Notes: generated by a model not told the origin, from the letters alone. Counted from the stretch's first letter, positions 54,829-63,108 are shown. The stretch: DNA of 64,000 bases from Tepidisphaeraceae bacterium (GCA_035998445.1 DASYHQ010000018.1:372001-436000); one strand, 5' to 3'. Translations and numbers: made by a program.

Positions 54829-54984
54829 AAGGTTCCTCTGAAATCGCGATGCTCAGCGATCTAACTTCCGACGCGTAGCCGGCCGAGGACGACGAAGTCT
54901 CGCCATCACTTGCCCTCCGTGCGACACTGCCGCAAGAGGCCACCAAAGGATGGCGTACGAACCTGTGCCACCCCGCCAATGGCC

Positions 54985-55470
54985 TCACTCTTCGTAGATC
55001 GACCCGTGCGACACGCCAGCCAGGCGCAGCGTCGCCGAGAGGATGCCGCGGTGGTGGGCGGTGTGCGTGAAGACCCACTTGCGCAGGCAGTCCCCCTTGG
55101 CCATCGTGAAGATCTCGTGCTGCCCCATCCGCATCGTCCACGACTGGGCCATCGTCTCGTCGCTCACACCCTCCAGCGCCGCCAGCGACCCCGCCAAGTT
55201 CGAATCGAAGCGCGCCAGCATCGCCGCCACGTCGCCCGTCGGCGCCGCTTGCTGCTCGGCATCCACCGCCGCCAGATCCAGGCCCGGCTCGTTCACGATG
55301 CCCGGCACCCACCCGACGATCTCCACCAGATGGCTGGCGTTCCAACCGATCGTGTGCAGGCCATGACCCGGGGTGAAGTCAAGCTTGTCTGCCGGGATGC
55401 GCGCCAGCAGCCGGCGGGTCGTCTCCGCCTCGCGACTCAGTTCAGGGATCATCAGTTGAGCGATCGTCAT
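54985..55470 (-). CDS. DinB-like family protein
   Basis: The protein has 161 residues from ATG 55470. It is a four-helix bundle with the conserved metal positions: H50 region in GLHTIGWNASHLVEIVGW, and the C-terminal HTAHHRGILSATLRLAG (H-x3-H pattern). LMIPELSREAETTRRLLARIPADKLDF is the usual first helix. DinB/YfiT proteins are metal-dependent transferases acting with small thiols or have unknown substrates. The neighbours give no clue. Confidence 0.88.
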   Translation of the reverse strand: MTIAQLMIPELSREAETTRRLLARIPADKLDFTPGHGLHTIGWNASHLVEIVGWVPGIVNEPGLDLAAVDAEQQAAPTGDVAAMLARFDSNLAGSLAALEGVSDETMAQSWTMRMGQHEIFTMAKGDCLRKWVFTHTAHHRGILSATLRLAGVSHGSIYEE

Positions 55471-55596
55471 GACGAACGAAGATAGCAGCCACGCGATGGC
55501 TGGCAAGCCGCGTTCAGATGGGGGTCAATCCTGCCGCACGATCCGTGTGATGAATGGACCGCGGGCATCACCCGCCCTGCTTCACTTCGCGATCGC

Positions 55597-56256
55597 TCAC
55601 GCCGCCCGGTTGACTTGCATCGTCGCGGGGTGGCCCTTGGGCACGCCGAGGTAGACGAGGTGCTGGGCCTCGTCGCCCGTGCGGGTCGAGCGGACGGCCT
55701 GCACGACGTACGTCACCTGCGCCGTGCCCGGGGGCAGCGTCAGGTCGACGAAAGACTTCTTGCCGACCACGCCCACGAACGCCATCCCGCCGCCATCAAG
55801 GCTGCGGCTGACCTTGTACATCGTCCCCTCGGCACCGTGCGGATGGTCGCACTGCCAGCGCAGCAACAGCGCGCCGTTGTTCCGCAGCTCCGTCGTAAAC
55901 GTATGCGGCGTGCCCGGCGCGCCAACCGGCGACCCGGCCGACTGCTGTGGCAGGTGCGCCAGCGACAGTACCGCCGGATCGGACCGACCCGCCTTGGCGC
56001 GAACCTTGGCAATCAGCGCCGCCCCCTGCTCCGCCATCGCCCGCATCGCCCCCTCGCACTTGCTCGTCGCGGCACGCGCCGCGGCCTGCGCCTGCGCCTG
56101 CTCGCTCTGGGCCGCCTTCGCGGCCTCCACGCGCGCCGCCAGCTGCTCGACCTCCTCGGTCGTCAGCCCGATCTCCGCCGCCCGCTCCAGCCAGACCGTG
56201 GCGTGTGTCTGAAAGTACGCCAACTGCGAGCTCTTGTCTTTCGGCACCACACGCAT
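55597..56256 (-). CDS. Coiled-coil plus fibronectin III-like protein
   Basis: The protein has 219 residues from ATG 56256. An N-terminal helical part (about 10-95) has LTTEEVEQLAARVEAAKAAQSEQAQAQAAARAA, which is coiled-coil-like. The C-terminal part (about 115-210) has a fibronectin III-like strand pattern: ALLLRWQCDHPHGAEGTMYKVSRSLDGG, FVDLTLPPGTAQVTYVVQAVRS. No signal peptide is seen. The reading frame stays open upstream to 56559 through a 21-base tandem repeat, but that extension is compositionally odd and probably not translated. Confidence 0.65.
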   Translation of the reverse strand: MRVVPKDKSSQLAYFQTHATVWLERAAEIGLTTEEVEQLAARVEAAKAAQSEQAQAQAAARAATSKCEGAMRAMAEQGAALIAKVRAKAGRSDPAVLSLAHLPQQSAGSPVGAPGTPHTFTTELRNNGALLLRWQCDHPHGAEGTMYKVSRSLDGGGMAFVGVVGKKSFVDLTLPPGTAQVTYVVQAVRSTRTGDEAQHLVYLGVPKGHPATMQVNRAA

Positions 56257-56439
56257 GACGGTCACTCCATTGCCTTCTCGCCCACGCGCCTGTCGCGTGG
56301 CCCTCCTGCCATCGACCCGATCCGCCTGTTGCTGAAGAAACTTCCGCCCCTCATCCCGCGTCCGAGAATTGTCAGGGTGTCGCCCCCACCAACGCCCCCG
56401 CCCCCGCAACCCTACCCCTTGCCGCCACCCACCAGACCC

Positions 56440-56570
56440 CGGCCGCCGTCCCCCCGGCCCCTGTCCGAAACCCTCGGCCCTGTGTCCGAACGATTCGGGC
56501 ACCGGCCCGAACGCCTCGGACACGGGCCCGGACCGTCCGGACACCGGCCGCCCCCACACCGGCCCCGGCC
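56440..56570. repeat. Degenerate 21-base tandem repeat
   Basis: At least four units of about 21 bases (minus strand: cggtccgggcccgtgtccgag, then gcgttcgggccggtgcccgaa and so on) occur here. On the minus strand they would encode heptads like xFGPVPE in frame with the next gene. Confidence 0.6.
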
Positions 56571-56694
56571 CCCAACGCCGCTCAAGGGGCCCACCTCATC
56601 CCGAACGGTCAACGTTCCATCTCCCCTGCGACCCACCCGCGCCACCACAGTTCATCCGCGCCGCGACACATGACCAACTCCCCGCCGCCCCTCT

Positions 56695-56810
56695 TACCCC
56701 CTCTCCCGCGTACCCGCGGGGGAGGGCTGGGGTGGGGGCTCTTCGATTGTGCAGTTGATCCCCCGCCCCCTCCCTAACCCTCCCCCGGCGCAGGCGGGAG
56801 AGGGGACCAG
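56695..56810. repeat. REP-like inverted pair, family A
   Basis: Hairpins ccctctcccgcg...cgcgggggaggg (56697-56727) and ccctcccccgg...cgggagagggg (56778-56807) face each other. Confidence 0.85.
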
Positions 56811-56820
56811 TCTGAGTGTG

Positions 56821-56900
56821 CCGGGTGCCACGGGCGGTACGCCGCCCGTGCTGTGTGGCATGAAGCAAAACACGGGTGGAGTACCACCCGTGGCACCCGG
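56821..56900. repeat. Palindromic repeat family G (copy 2)
   Basis: The left arm 56821-56850 (ccgggtgccacgggcggtac...) and the right arm 56871-56900 (...gtaccacccgtggcacccgg) are imperfect inverted copies 20 bases apart. They share the outer gggtgccac with the copy at 41271. The remaining bases to 56949 hold no feature. Confidence 0.85.
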
Positions 56901-56949
56901 CGGAAAAGAATGGTGGGGATGAACCCCACCCTACGAAACTGCATGGCCT

Positions 56950-57576
56950 TTAGATCACTGGACCCCACTGACCCGGCAACACGTCGACGCCTCGGCGACC
57001 ATTGAGTTTGAAGGCATGATCAACGTGGGGAAAGTAATCTTCAATCCACGGCGTGAAACCCTCCAACTTGCTTTTGCCCCAATATCGATTCGTTCGAGCG
57101 GCCACGTCGACTCGTTGCGCGCGGGCAAACTCTTTCTTCAGAGCGAGAAACGTCGGAGTCAGTTCGCCGATTTCCAACGCCTCACATACAGCTAGCGTGA
57201 AAACGTAACGATCATCGGCGCTGCGCACCAATTGCAGATAGACATCTTCGGCCAACCCATCGCGTCCGCATTGTGGCCGGCTGGGCAAACTTAACGCGAG
57301 ATTCGAAAACTCCGGGCTCGCCACCGCGAACGCTGCACCACCTGGCAGCGCCTTGGCGACGTCACGGTCCGAGCCAGTCATCCTCCCGAATCTTACTTCT
57401 TTCTGCGCATCGAAGATGGAAACGCTGAACTGCGGCTTGCCCCTTGCGGAAACCTTAAGAATTGGCCGGACCAGCGACGAGAGCCGCATGAAGAAAAGAG
57501 CATGCCAAGGCGGTTGCGCTCCAGAACTGCCGGCGATCAGCAACACGTCGTATCGTCGATGAGCATATCCAACCAT
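56950..57576 (-). CDS. Hypothetical protein of low GC content downstream of thrS
   Basis: The protein has 208 residues from ATG 57576, with agga five bases upstream and 16 bases after the thrS stop. Base composition is clearly lower in GC than the neighbours and codon use differs, which suggests recent acquisition. The sequence is a mixed fold with FSVSIFDAQKEVRFGRMTGSDRDV, VYLQLVRSADDRYVFTLAVCEALEIGELTPTFLALKKEFARAQRVDVAARTNRYWGKSKLEGFTPWIEDYFPHVDHAFKLN. No family is recognised; the final helix-rich part looks like a small nucleic-acid or protein-binding domain but this is only an impression. Confidence 0.55.
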   Translation of the reverse strand: MVGYAHRRYDVLLIAGSSGAQPPWHALFFMRLSSLVRPILKVSARGKPQFSVSIFDAQKEVRFGRMTGSDRDVAKALPGGAAFAVASPEFSNLALSLPSRPQCGRDGLAEDVYLQLVRSADDRYVFTLAVCEALEIGELTPTFLALKKEFARAQRVDVAARTNRYWGKSKLEGFTPWIEDYFPHVDHAFKLNGRRGVDVLPGQWGPVI

Positions 57577-57591
57577 GATTCCTACCGGTTG

Positions 57592-59610
57592 TTACTGCGC
57601 CACCGCCCGCTGGGCGGCCTCGTCCTTCGCCAGCTTCACGAAGTCCGCGATCGGCATCGCGCCCTTGTCGTCGCCCTTTCGGGTGCGGACGGCGACGGTG
57701 TTGGTGGTGGTTTCCTTGTCGCCGATGATGAGCATGTAGGGGACCTTCGCCATCGTGGCGGTGCGGATCTTGGAGCCGATCTTGTCGCTGGCGAGGTTGG
57801 ATTCGACGCGCAGGCCGGCGAGCTTCAGGTCGTCGGTGACCTTCTGGGCGTAGTCGTTGAACTTCTCGCTGATGCTTAACACGGCCACCTGCACCGGGGC
57901 GAGCCAGAGGGGGAAGGCGCCGGCGAAGTGTTCGGTGAGGACGCCGATGAAGCGTTCCATGGAGCCGAAGGGGGCGCGGTGGATCATGACGGGGACGTGC
58001 TTGGCGTTGTCGGCGCCGATGTAGGAGAGGTCGAAGCGTTGCGGCAGTTGGTAGTCGACCTGCACGGTGCCGAGCTGCCATTCGCGGCCGATGACGTCCT
58101 TGATGACGAAGTCGATCTTCGGGCCGTAGAACGCGGCCTCGCCGGGCTCCTTCGTGAACGGCACGCCGAGCGATTCGGCGGCGGCGATGCAGGCGGCTTC
58201 GGCGCGGTCCCACTGGCCGGCGTCGCCGACGTACTTGGCGCTGTCGGGGTCGCGCAGGCCGACGCGCACGCGGTAGTCGTTCATGCCGAGAGTGCCGAGG
58301 ACGATCTTCACCAGTTCGAGGCAGCCCTGCACTTCGGCGGCCACCTGGTCTTCGGTGACGAAGAGGTGGGCGTCGTCCTGGGTGAAGCCGCGCACGCGGG
58401 TCATGCCGCCGAGTTCGCCGGACTTTTCCCAGCGATAGACGGTGCCGAACTCGGCCAGGCGCACGGGTAGATCGCGATAGCTGCGCTGTTCGCTGGAGAA
58501 GATCTTGATGTGCATGGGGCAGTTCATCGGCTTGAGCAGGTAGCCGTCGATGTCGCCCTTCTCCATGCGGTTGGAGAGTTCGCCGCAGCCGCAGTTTTCC
58601 TTGGCGAGCATGTCGTAGAACTCGCGGTCGATGATCGGCGGGAACTGCGAATCGCGGTAGTACGGGAAGTGGCCGCTGGTCTTGTACAGTTCCAACCGGC
58701 CGATGTGCGGGGTGAAGACCTGGCTGTAGCCTTGGCGGCGAAGGTGTTCGCTGATGAAGTTCTGCAGTTCCTGGCGGACGACGGCGCCCTTGGGCTTCCA
58801 GAGGATCAGGCCCTGGCCGACGGTTTCATCGATGGTGTACAGGCCCAAGGCGGGGCCGAGCACGCGGTGGTCGCGCTTCTTGGCTTCTTCGAGCACGCGC
58901 AGATGTTCGTCGAGCTGCTTCTTGTCGAAGAAGGCGGTGCCGTAGATGCGGGTGAGCTGTTCGCGGTCGCTGTCGCCGCGCCAGTAAGCGCCGGCGACGC
59001 TCATCAGTTTGAACGACTTAATGCGGCCGGTGGACGGAAGGTGCGGCCCGCGACAGAGGTCGGTGAAGTCGCCCTGGCGGTAGATGCTGACGCTGGTCTC
59101 GCCGGCGCAGGCGAGTTCGTCGACGATCTCGTCCTTGAAGCGCTGCCCCTCGGCGTGCAGCAAGGTCTTGGCGGCGTCGGGGGTCACTTCCTCGCGGCTG
59201 AACTTCTCGTCGGCGGTGATGATCTTCTGCATCTCGGCCTCGATCTTCGGCAGATCGTCGGCGGAAATGCTGACGCCCTGCGGGAACTCGAAGTCGTAGA
59301 AGAAGCCGCTCTCGATGACCGGGCCGATCGTGTACTGCAGCTTGGCGCCGTACAGGTGGCGCAGGGCTTCAGCCAATACGTGGGCGGTGCTGTGACGCAT
59401 GACGAAGAGGCCGTCGGCATCGCGCTCGGTGATGATGGCGACCTTGGGGTTGCCCGTGAGCGGGTGCGAGAGGTCGACGAGCTTGCCGTCCACCTTGCCC
59501 ACGATGGCGGCTTGGGCGAGGCGCTTGCCGATGGATACGGCCAGCTGGTAGACGGTGGAGCCGTCGGGGAGTTCTTTGACTGAGCCGTCGGGAAGTTCGA
59601 TCTGGGCCAT
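57592..59610 (-). CDS. thrS: Threonine--tRNA ligase
   Basis: The protein has 672 residues from ATG 59610 (MAQIELPDGS). The TGS domain (1-60) is followed by the editing domain with HSTAHVLAEAL (H73, H77) and later CRGPHLPSTG. The class II catalytic core has motif 1, motif 2 (YRWEKSGELGGMTRVRGFTQDDAHLF) and motif 3 (HRAPFGSMERFIGVLTEHFAG). The zinc-binding Cys is in LKPMNCPMHI and zinc-binding His in DDAHLF and VPVMIHRAPFG. The anticodon-binding domain ends the protein. It charges tRNA-Thr and removes mischarged Ser. A Thr-rich leader and attenuator-like terminator precede it at 59740-59861. Confidence 0.97.
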   Translation of the reverse strand: MAQIELPDGSVKELPDGSTVYQLAVSIGKRLAQAAIVGKVDGKLVDLSHPLTGNPKVAIITERDADGLFVMRHSTAHVLAEALRHLYGAKLQYTIGPVIESGFFYDFEFPQGVSISADDLPKIEAEMQKIITADEKFSREEVTPDAAKTLLHAEGQRFKDEIVDELACAGETSVSIYRQGDFTDLCRGPHLPSTGRIKSFKLMSVAGAYWRGDSDREQLTRIYGTAFFDKKQLDEHLRVLEEAKKRDHRVLGPALGLYTIDETVGQGLILWKPKGAVVRQELQNFISEHLRRQGYSQVFTPHIGRLELYKTSGHFPYYRDSQFPPIIDREFYDMLAKENCGCGELSNRMEKGDIDGYLLKPMNCPMHIKIFSSEQRSYRDLPVRLAEFGTVYRWEKSGELGGMTRVRGFTQDDAHLFVTEDQVAAEVQGCLELVKIVLGTLGMNDYRVRVGLRDPDSAKYVGDAGQWDRAEAACIAAAESLGVPFTKEPGEAAFYGPKIDFVIKDVIGREWQLGTVQVDYQLPQRFDLSYIGADNAKHVPVMIHRAPFGSMERFIGVLTEHFAGAFPLWLAPVQVAVLSISEKFNDYAQKVTDDLKLAGLRVESNLASDKIGSKIRTATMAKVPYMLIIGDKETTTNTVAVRTRKGDDKGAMPIADFVKLAKDEAAQRAVAQ

Positions 59611-59739
59611 GTTCGGTGCCTCGTTGGGTCGGTCGTCGTACGGGTTCGGGCTTTCCAGGAAGACGGGCTCACTGAAGTGAGACCGCCGCGGGAAGGCCGG
59701 GGTCGGGTGCGTCGTCGTCACTCGAGCGACAAACGAAAA

Positions 59740-59761
59740 CCGCCCGGCTGAAACCGGGCGG
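59740..59761 (-). terminator. Intrinsic terminator in the thrS leader (attenuator)
   Basis: On the minus strand an 8-bp GC stem (ccgcccgg / ccgggcgg, 59754-59761 with 59740-59747) encloses a six-base loop and is followed by ttttcgttt. It lies about 130 bases before the thrS start and 34 bases after the leader ORF stop. Confidence 0.8.
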
Positions 59762-59806
59762 GCGTTGGCATCGAGAATGCATTCCACGACGCGATTCAAC
59801 GCCCGG
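59754..59806 (-). promoter_or_regulatory. Predicted antiterminator pairing in the thrS leader
   Basis: The end of the leader ORF (minus strand ccgggcg, 59800-59806) is complementary to the 5' arm of the terminator (cgcccgg, 59754-59760). It is in fact a copy of the terminator 3' arm. A partly overlapping alternative pairs cgggcgttg near the leader stop with caacgcccg (59759-59767). Pairing would prevent the terminator. A ribosome stalled on the Thr codons leaves 59800-59806 free, while one at the stop codon covers it. Confidence 0.65.
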
Positions 59807-59861
59807 CGAAGCCGCTGCGCGTGGTCGTGGTCGTCGTGAAACGCGAGTTTCGCACGTCCAC
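59796..59861 (-). CDS. Threonine-rich leader peptide of thrS (predicted)
   Basis: From GTG 59861 the frame has 21 codons and ends at TGA 59796-59798; GTG 59855 would give 19. The centre is six consecutive Thr codons at 59837-59820 (acg acg acc acg acc acg), read F-TTTTTT-RSGFAGR. The frame is not a known protein and is too short to be one. Its position upstream of thrS, the run of codons for the cognate amino acid and the downstream terminator make a regulatory leader the best reading. No ribosome binding site is visible; initiation may be leaderless or at a poor site. Confidence 0.65.
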   Translation of the reverse strand: MDVRNSRFTTTTTTRSGFAGR

Positions 59862-59862
59862 G

Positions 59863-59891
59863 ATGATAATGGCGAGGGTGGGGAGAATCAA
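59863..59891 (-). promoter_or_regulatory. Candidate promoter for the thrS leader
   Basis: On the minus strand TTGATT (59886-59891) and TATCAT (59863-59868) are 17 bases apart. A start near 59857 would place GTG 59855 almost at the 5' end, consistent with a leaderless leader peptide. Confidence 0.4.
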
Positions 59892-59933
59892 ACCGGCGGG
59901 ATGGCGACAGGGGAGAATCCAAGCCCCAATGCC

Positions 59934-60148
59934 AAACAAAGCACCAATGACCAAATCCCAATCAGAGAATGGTCCTCTGTGTCTGCCTCTGTGTCTGCCT
60001 CTGTGCCCTCTGTGTCCTCTGTGGTTCAACTCTTCTTCGCGCCAACTTCGCGACTCCTTCGCGCTCTTCGCGTCTAACGCTTCTGCGTTGAATACGGGGG
60101 GAGATCGGGCGGAGAGACAGGCAGGAATGTCCGTCCTACAGAAGGCAC
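59934..60148. repeat. Repeat cluster: families B, F and E in a row
   Basis: A half of family B (caccaatgaccaaatccca) lies at 59949-59970. A family F run with three tctgcctctgtg-like words spans 59973-60073. A family E half (gagagacaggcaggaatg...) spans 60112-60148. The same F-then-E order occurs at 41505-41605. Confidence 0.75.
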
Positions 60149-60170
60149 ACACGGCGTCGGCGGGTGGCAG

Positions 60171-60383
60171 TCACTTGGCGTTGTACGGCTCGTCCTCGGT
60201 CGGCAGCAACGCAGTGACGGCGGTGAAGAGCAGCATGATCGCGAACAGGGCACACATCAGCGTCGGCATGATGCTGTAGTTCGACTCGTTGTGCGTCGCG
60301 CCCCGCCAGATCACCAGGACCGCCACCACCATGATCGCCAGCGCCTGAAGAAGCTTAACCGTCCTCGATATCCCATTCTGCAT
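60171..60383 (-). CDS. Small two-helix membrane protein
   Basis: The protein has 70 residues with two hydrophobic helices (about 9-27 and 37-60: TVKLLQALAIMVVAVLVIW and TLMCALFAIMLLFTAVTALL). It has a short charged tail DEPYNAK. No family is recognised. The small size and good hydrophobic pattern make it a plausible real gene. Confidence 0.55.
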   Translation of the reverse strand: MQNGISRTVKLLQALAIMVVAVLVIWRGATHNESNYSIMPTLMCALFAIMLLFTAVTALLPTEDEPYNAK

Positions 60384-60613
60384 TGCGTCTTCCCTGATGT
60401 TGCTGCCAGAGGCGGCGGCGGCGCTTGCCTACAAATCAGCCGCGCCACCGACGATCGCTCAACGTTTGCCCACATTGGCGGCCGAAACCCATTCAACTGG
60501 CCCTTAGCTAACGAACGATGTGCCGCGCGTGGGGAATGTGAGAATTCGCGAGGCGAAGGGGTTAGTGCCCGCCCCACTGTCGTAGTAGTTTGCGGGCGTC
60601 GCGCGCGTCCGCT

Positions 60614-60761
60614 CTTCACGTAGCATGGGCGTTCCGCCCATGACTGCGAACAGAACGAGCATCGGGATTCATAGCTTGCAGCGCCGTCGAAGCCGTTGGG
60701 CCACAAAACAACTCTTCCGGCCTCACAGCGGTCATGGGCGAGACGCCCATGCTACGTGAAG
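60614..60761. repeat. REPIN-like element, family C (copy 4)
   Basis: 31-base arms, 60614-60644 and 60731-60761, are inverted with two mismatches and separated by 86 bases. The preceding part of the gap (60384-60613) has no recognisable feature. Confidence 0.85.
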
Positions 60762-60830
60762 ACGGCCAATGGACATTTTCCCGATTCTTTGGTTGTGTTC
60801 GCTGCGGGAATTCGCTTACACCTACGGGAC

Positions 60831-62219
60831 ATGTCAGACACCACTTCCGCTCCCAATGCCGGTTCTTCCGAGTCCGAACACAACACGCTGGTCCGCGCAA
60901 TCGGGCCGGTCACGCTGATCATCTATGGCGTCGGCAGCATGCTGGGGGCGGGCATTTACGGATTGATCGGTGAGGCGGCGGGCCGAATGGGCAGCGCGAT
61001 CTGGTTGGCGTTCCTGTGCGCCATGGTCGCGGCGCTGCTCACGGGTCTAAGCTATGCCAACCTCGGCTCACGCTACCCACGGGCCGCCGGGGCGGCGTAT
61101 GCGACGCACCGGGCGTATCGCCTGCCACTGCTGACGTACGTCGTCGGGCTGGCGATCGTCGCTTCAGGTTTGACCAGCATGGCGACGGGGTCGCGCGTGA
61201 TCGGCGAGCAGATCATGCTCGCGGTGTCGGCGGTCGATCCGAAGGTGTCCGGCTGGCCCATCGTCATCGCGGCGGTCTACCTCGTGCTGCTGTCGGGGCT
61301 CGTCTTTCGCGGCATTAAAGAGAGCATGTGGTTCAACATCGTCTGCACCGCCGTCGAGGCGGGTGGCCTGCTGCTGGTGATCGCGGTGGGCATGAAGTAT
61401 TGGGGATCGGTGAATTACCTGCAGGGGCCGGTGGCGGCCGACGGGTCGATCTCGCCGCTCACGATCGCGCTGGTGCTGCAGGGGGGCGTGCTGACGTTCT
61501 TCTCGTTCATCGGCTTCGAAGACATCCTGAACGTGGCCGAGGAATGTAAGACGCCGACGACGACCATTCCCATCGGACTGGTGGGCGCGATGCTGATCTC
61601 GACCGCGATCTACATGGCGGTGGCAATCACGGCGGTCAGCGTGCTGCCACCGGCGGAACTGGCGACGAAGAACCTGCGCGGCGTGATCGCGGTGGCGGCG
61701 CCGTGGTTCCCGCCGGCGCTATTTACGGTCATCACCTGCTTCGCCGTCGCCAACACGGCGCTGCTGAACTACGTGATGGCCAGCCGGTTGATCTACGGCA
61801 TGAGCCGACAGGGCTTGATGCCGACCGCGATGGGCCGGGTGCACCGCACGCGCCGCACGCCGCACGTGGCGATCTTCACCCTGCTGGGGATCATCCTGAT
61901 TCTGATGCTCAGCGGCCAAGTGGGCCGGTTGGCCGACGCCACGGTGCTGCTGTTGTTGACGGTCTTCACGATCGTGAACGTGGCTCTGGTGATTTTGAAG
62001 TTCCGTCCCGCCGAGCCGCGCGGGCGGTTCGAGGTGCCGTTCGTCATTCCCCTGCTGGGCGCCGGCGTCTGCGCGACGCTGCTGATCACCCGCGTCGCCG
62101 CCCGGGGTAAGGATGGCTACTTCGACTGGGCCGCCCCGCTCACCGCCGGCGTACTGATCGCGGGCATCGTGACGCTGTACTTCGTCCTGCATCCGAAAAA
62201 AGTTGTGATGGACGATTGA
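60831..62219 (+). CDS. APC family amino acid permease
   Basis: The protein has 462 residues from ATG 60831. Twelve hydrophobic segments are expected from the family; the first carries the substrate-binding unwound helix IIYGVGSMLGAGIYGLIGEA. Helix 6 has FFSFIGFEDILNVAEECKTPTTTIPIG, with the F-x-G-F-[ED] motif of APC transporters. RLIYGMSRQGLMPTAMGRVHRTRRTPHVAI is the conserved cytoplasmic loop. It takes up amino acids or related cations with proton coupling. The substrate cannot be assigned. The tRNA-Ala gene follows on the other strand. Confidence 0.92.
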   Translation: MSDTTSAPNAGSSESEHNTLVRAIGPVTLIIYGVGSMLGAGIYGLIGEAAGRMGSAIWLAFLCAMVAALLTGLSYANLGSRYPRAAGAAYATHRAYRLPLLTYVVGLAIVASGLTSMATGSRVIGEQIMLAVSAVDPKVSGWPIVIAAVYLVLLSGLVFRGIKESMWFNIVCTAVEAGGLLLVIAVGMKYWGSVNYLQGPVAADGSISPLTIALVLQGGVLTFFSFIGFEDILNVAEECKTPTTTIPIGLVGAMLISTAIYMAVAITAVSVLPPAELATKNLRGVIAVAAPWFPPALFTVITCFAVANTALLNYVMASRLIYGMSRQGLMPTAMGRVHRTRRTPHVAIFTLLGIILILMLSGQVGRLADATVLLLLTVFTIVNVALVILKFRPAEPRGRFEVPFVIPLLGAGVCATLLITRVAARGKDGYFDWAAPLTAGVLIAGIVTLYFVLHPKKVVMDD

Positions 62220-62239
62220 GAACGGCAGGCGGGTCGGAA

Positions 62240-62312
62240 TGGAGCCAACGAGGATCGAACTCGTAACCTCCTGCTTGCAAAGCAGGCGCTCTCCCAATTG
62301 AGCTATGGCCCC
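62240..62312 (-). tRNA. tRNA-Ala (anticodon UGC)
   Basis: On the minus strand this 73-base gene has a full cloverleaf: 7-bp acceptor stem ggggcca/tggctcc, a D arm gctcaattgggagagc, the anticodon arm cctgctttgcaagcagg with anticodon TGC, and the T arm with ttcgatcc. The acceptor contains the G3:U70 pair that marks tRNA-Ala, and the discriminator is A. The 3' CCA is not encoded. It is isolated from other tRNAs. Confidence 0.97.
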
Positions 62313-62571
62313 GCGCGATTGCGGATAGGCAGTATATGAACGTTCGCCGTCTGGCACAAATGGGCAGAACGATCGGCACGTATCACCGCGGGCGTAACTG
62401 CCTTAAGCTGCAACCTGTCCACTCGCTTTCAGAATCTCCGCGATGATCTAAGTTCCTCGTGGATCAGCACCTGAACACTTACCAAACTTTTCTACCGATT
62501 TTCCTTGCGACACCCGACCGTGGCGCGGTAAACAGAAGCGCGAACGAACTCGACAATAAAGGGAGGCCAGG

Positions 62572-63108
62572 ATGACCGTGCAGACCAATATCGAAACGCC
62601 ACTGGGAACGATGCGGGCCATCGCGGATGACGAGCGGCTGCTGTTGCTGGATTTCATCGATCGCAACAAACCCACCGACCCCGCGGCGCGGTTTGATACC
62701 GCTGCGGCGAAGCTGGCGACGCAGTTCACGCAGGTGGCGGCTGCGGATCATCCGATTCTCGCCGAGGCCGCCCGCCAGCTCAGTGAATACTTCGCGGGCG
62801 AGCGGACTGATTTTTCCATCCCGCTGGCCCCTCAGGGCACCGTGTTCGAACAGCAGGCATGGAACTACCTGCAGTCCATTCCCTACGGCCAAACCCGCTC
62901 CTACGGCCAACAGGCGATCGGGCTGAACGCCCCGAAGTCCAGCCGGGCTGTCGGGCGCGCCAATGGGCGAAACGGCATCGCGATCGTCATTCCCTGTCAC
63001 CGTGTGATCGGCGCCAGTGGCAGCCTCACCGGCTACGGCGGTGGCCTCGATCGCAAACGCTGGCTGCTTCAACACGAACAGCGGGCGACCGTGACGAGCG
63101 TTCGCTGA
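62572..63108 (+). CDS. ogt: Methylated-DNA--protein-cysteine methyltransferase
   Basis: The protein has 178 residues, with ggagg upstream of the ATG. An N-terminal ferredoxin-like domain (1-80) is followed by the active-site domain: FEQQAWNYLQSIPYGQTRSYGQQA, SSRAVGRANGRNGIAIVIPCHRVIGASGSLTGYGGGL with acceptor Cys142, and KRWLLQHE. It removes alkyl groups from O6-alkylguanine in a suicide reaction. The Ada regulatory domain is absent, so Ogt type is preferred. Confidence 0.95.
   Translation: MTVQTNIETPLGTMRAIADDERLLLLDFIDRNKPTDPAARFDTAAAKLATQFTQVAAADHPILAEAARQLSEYFAGERTDFSIPLAPQGTVFEQQAWNYLQSIPYGQTRSYGQQAIGLNAPKSSRAVGRANGRNGIAIVIPCHRVIGASGSLTGYGGGLDRKRWLLQHEQRATVTSVR

Noticed and set aside
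58510-59583. 357-codon plus-strand frame opposite thrS
   Set aside because: Antisense shadow caused by high GC third positions in thrS.
59742-59760. T-box riboswitch for thrS
   Set aside because: No T-box antiterminator sequence or specifier loop could be found; the Thr-codon ORF and terminator fit ribosome-mediated attenuation better.
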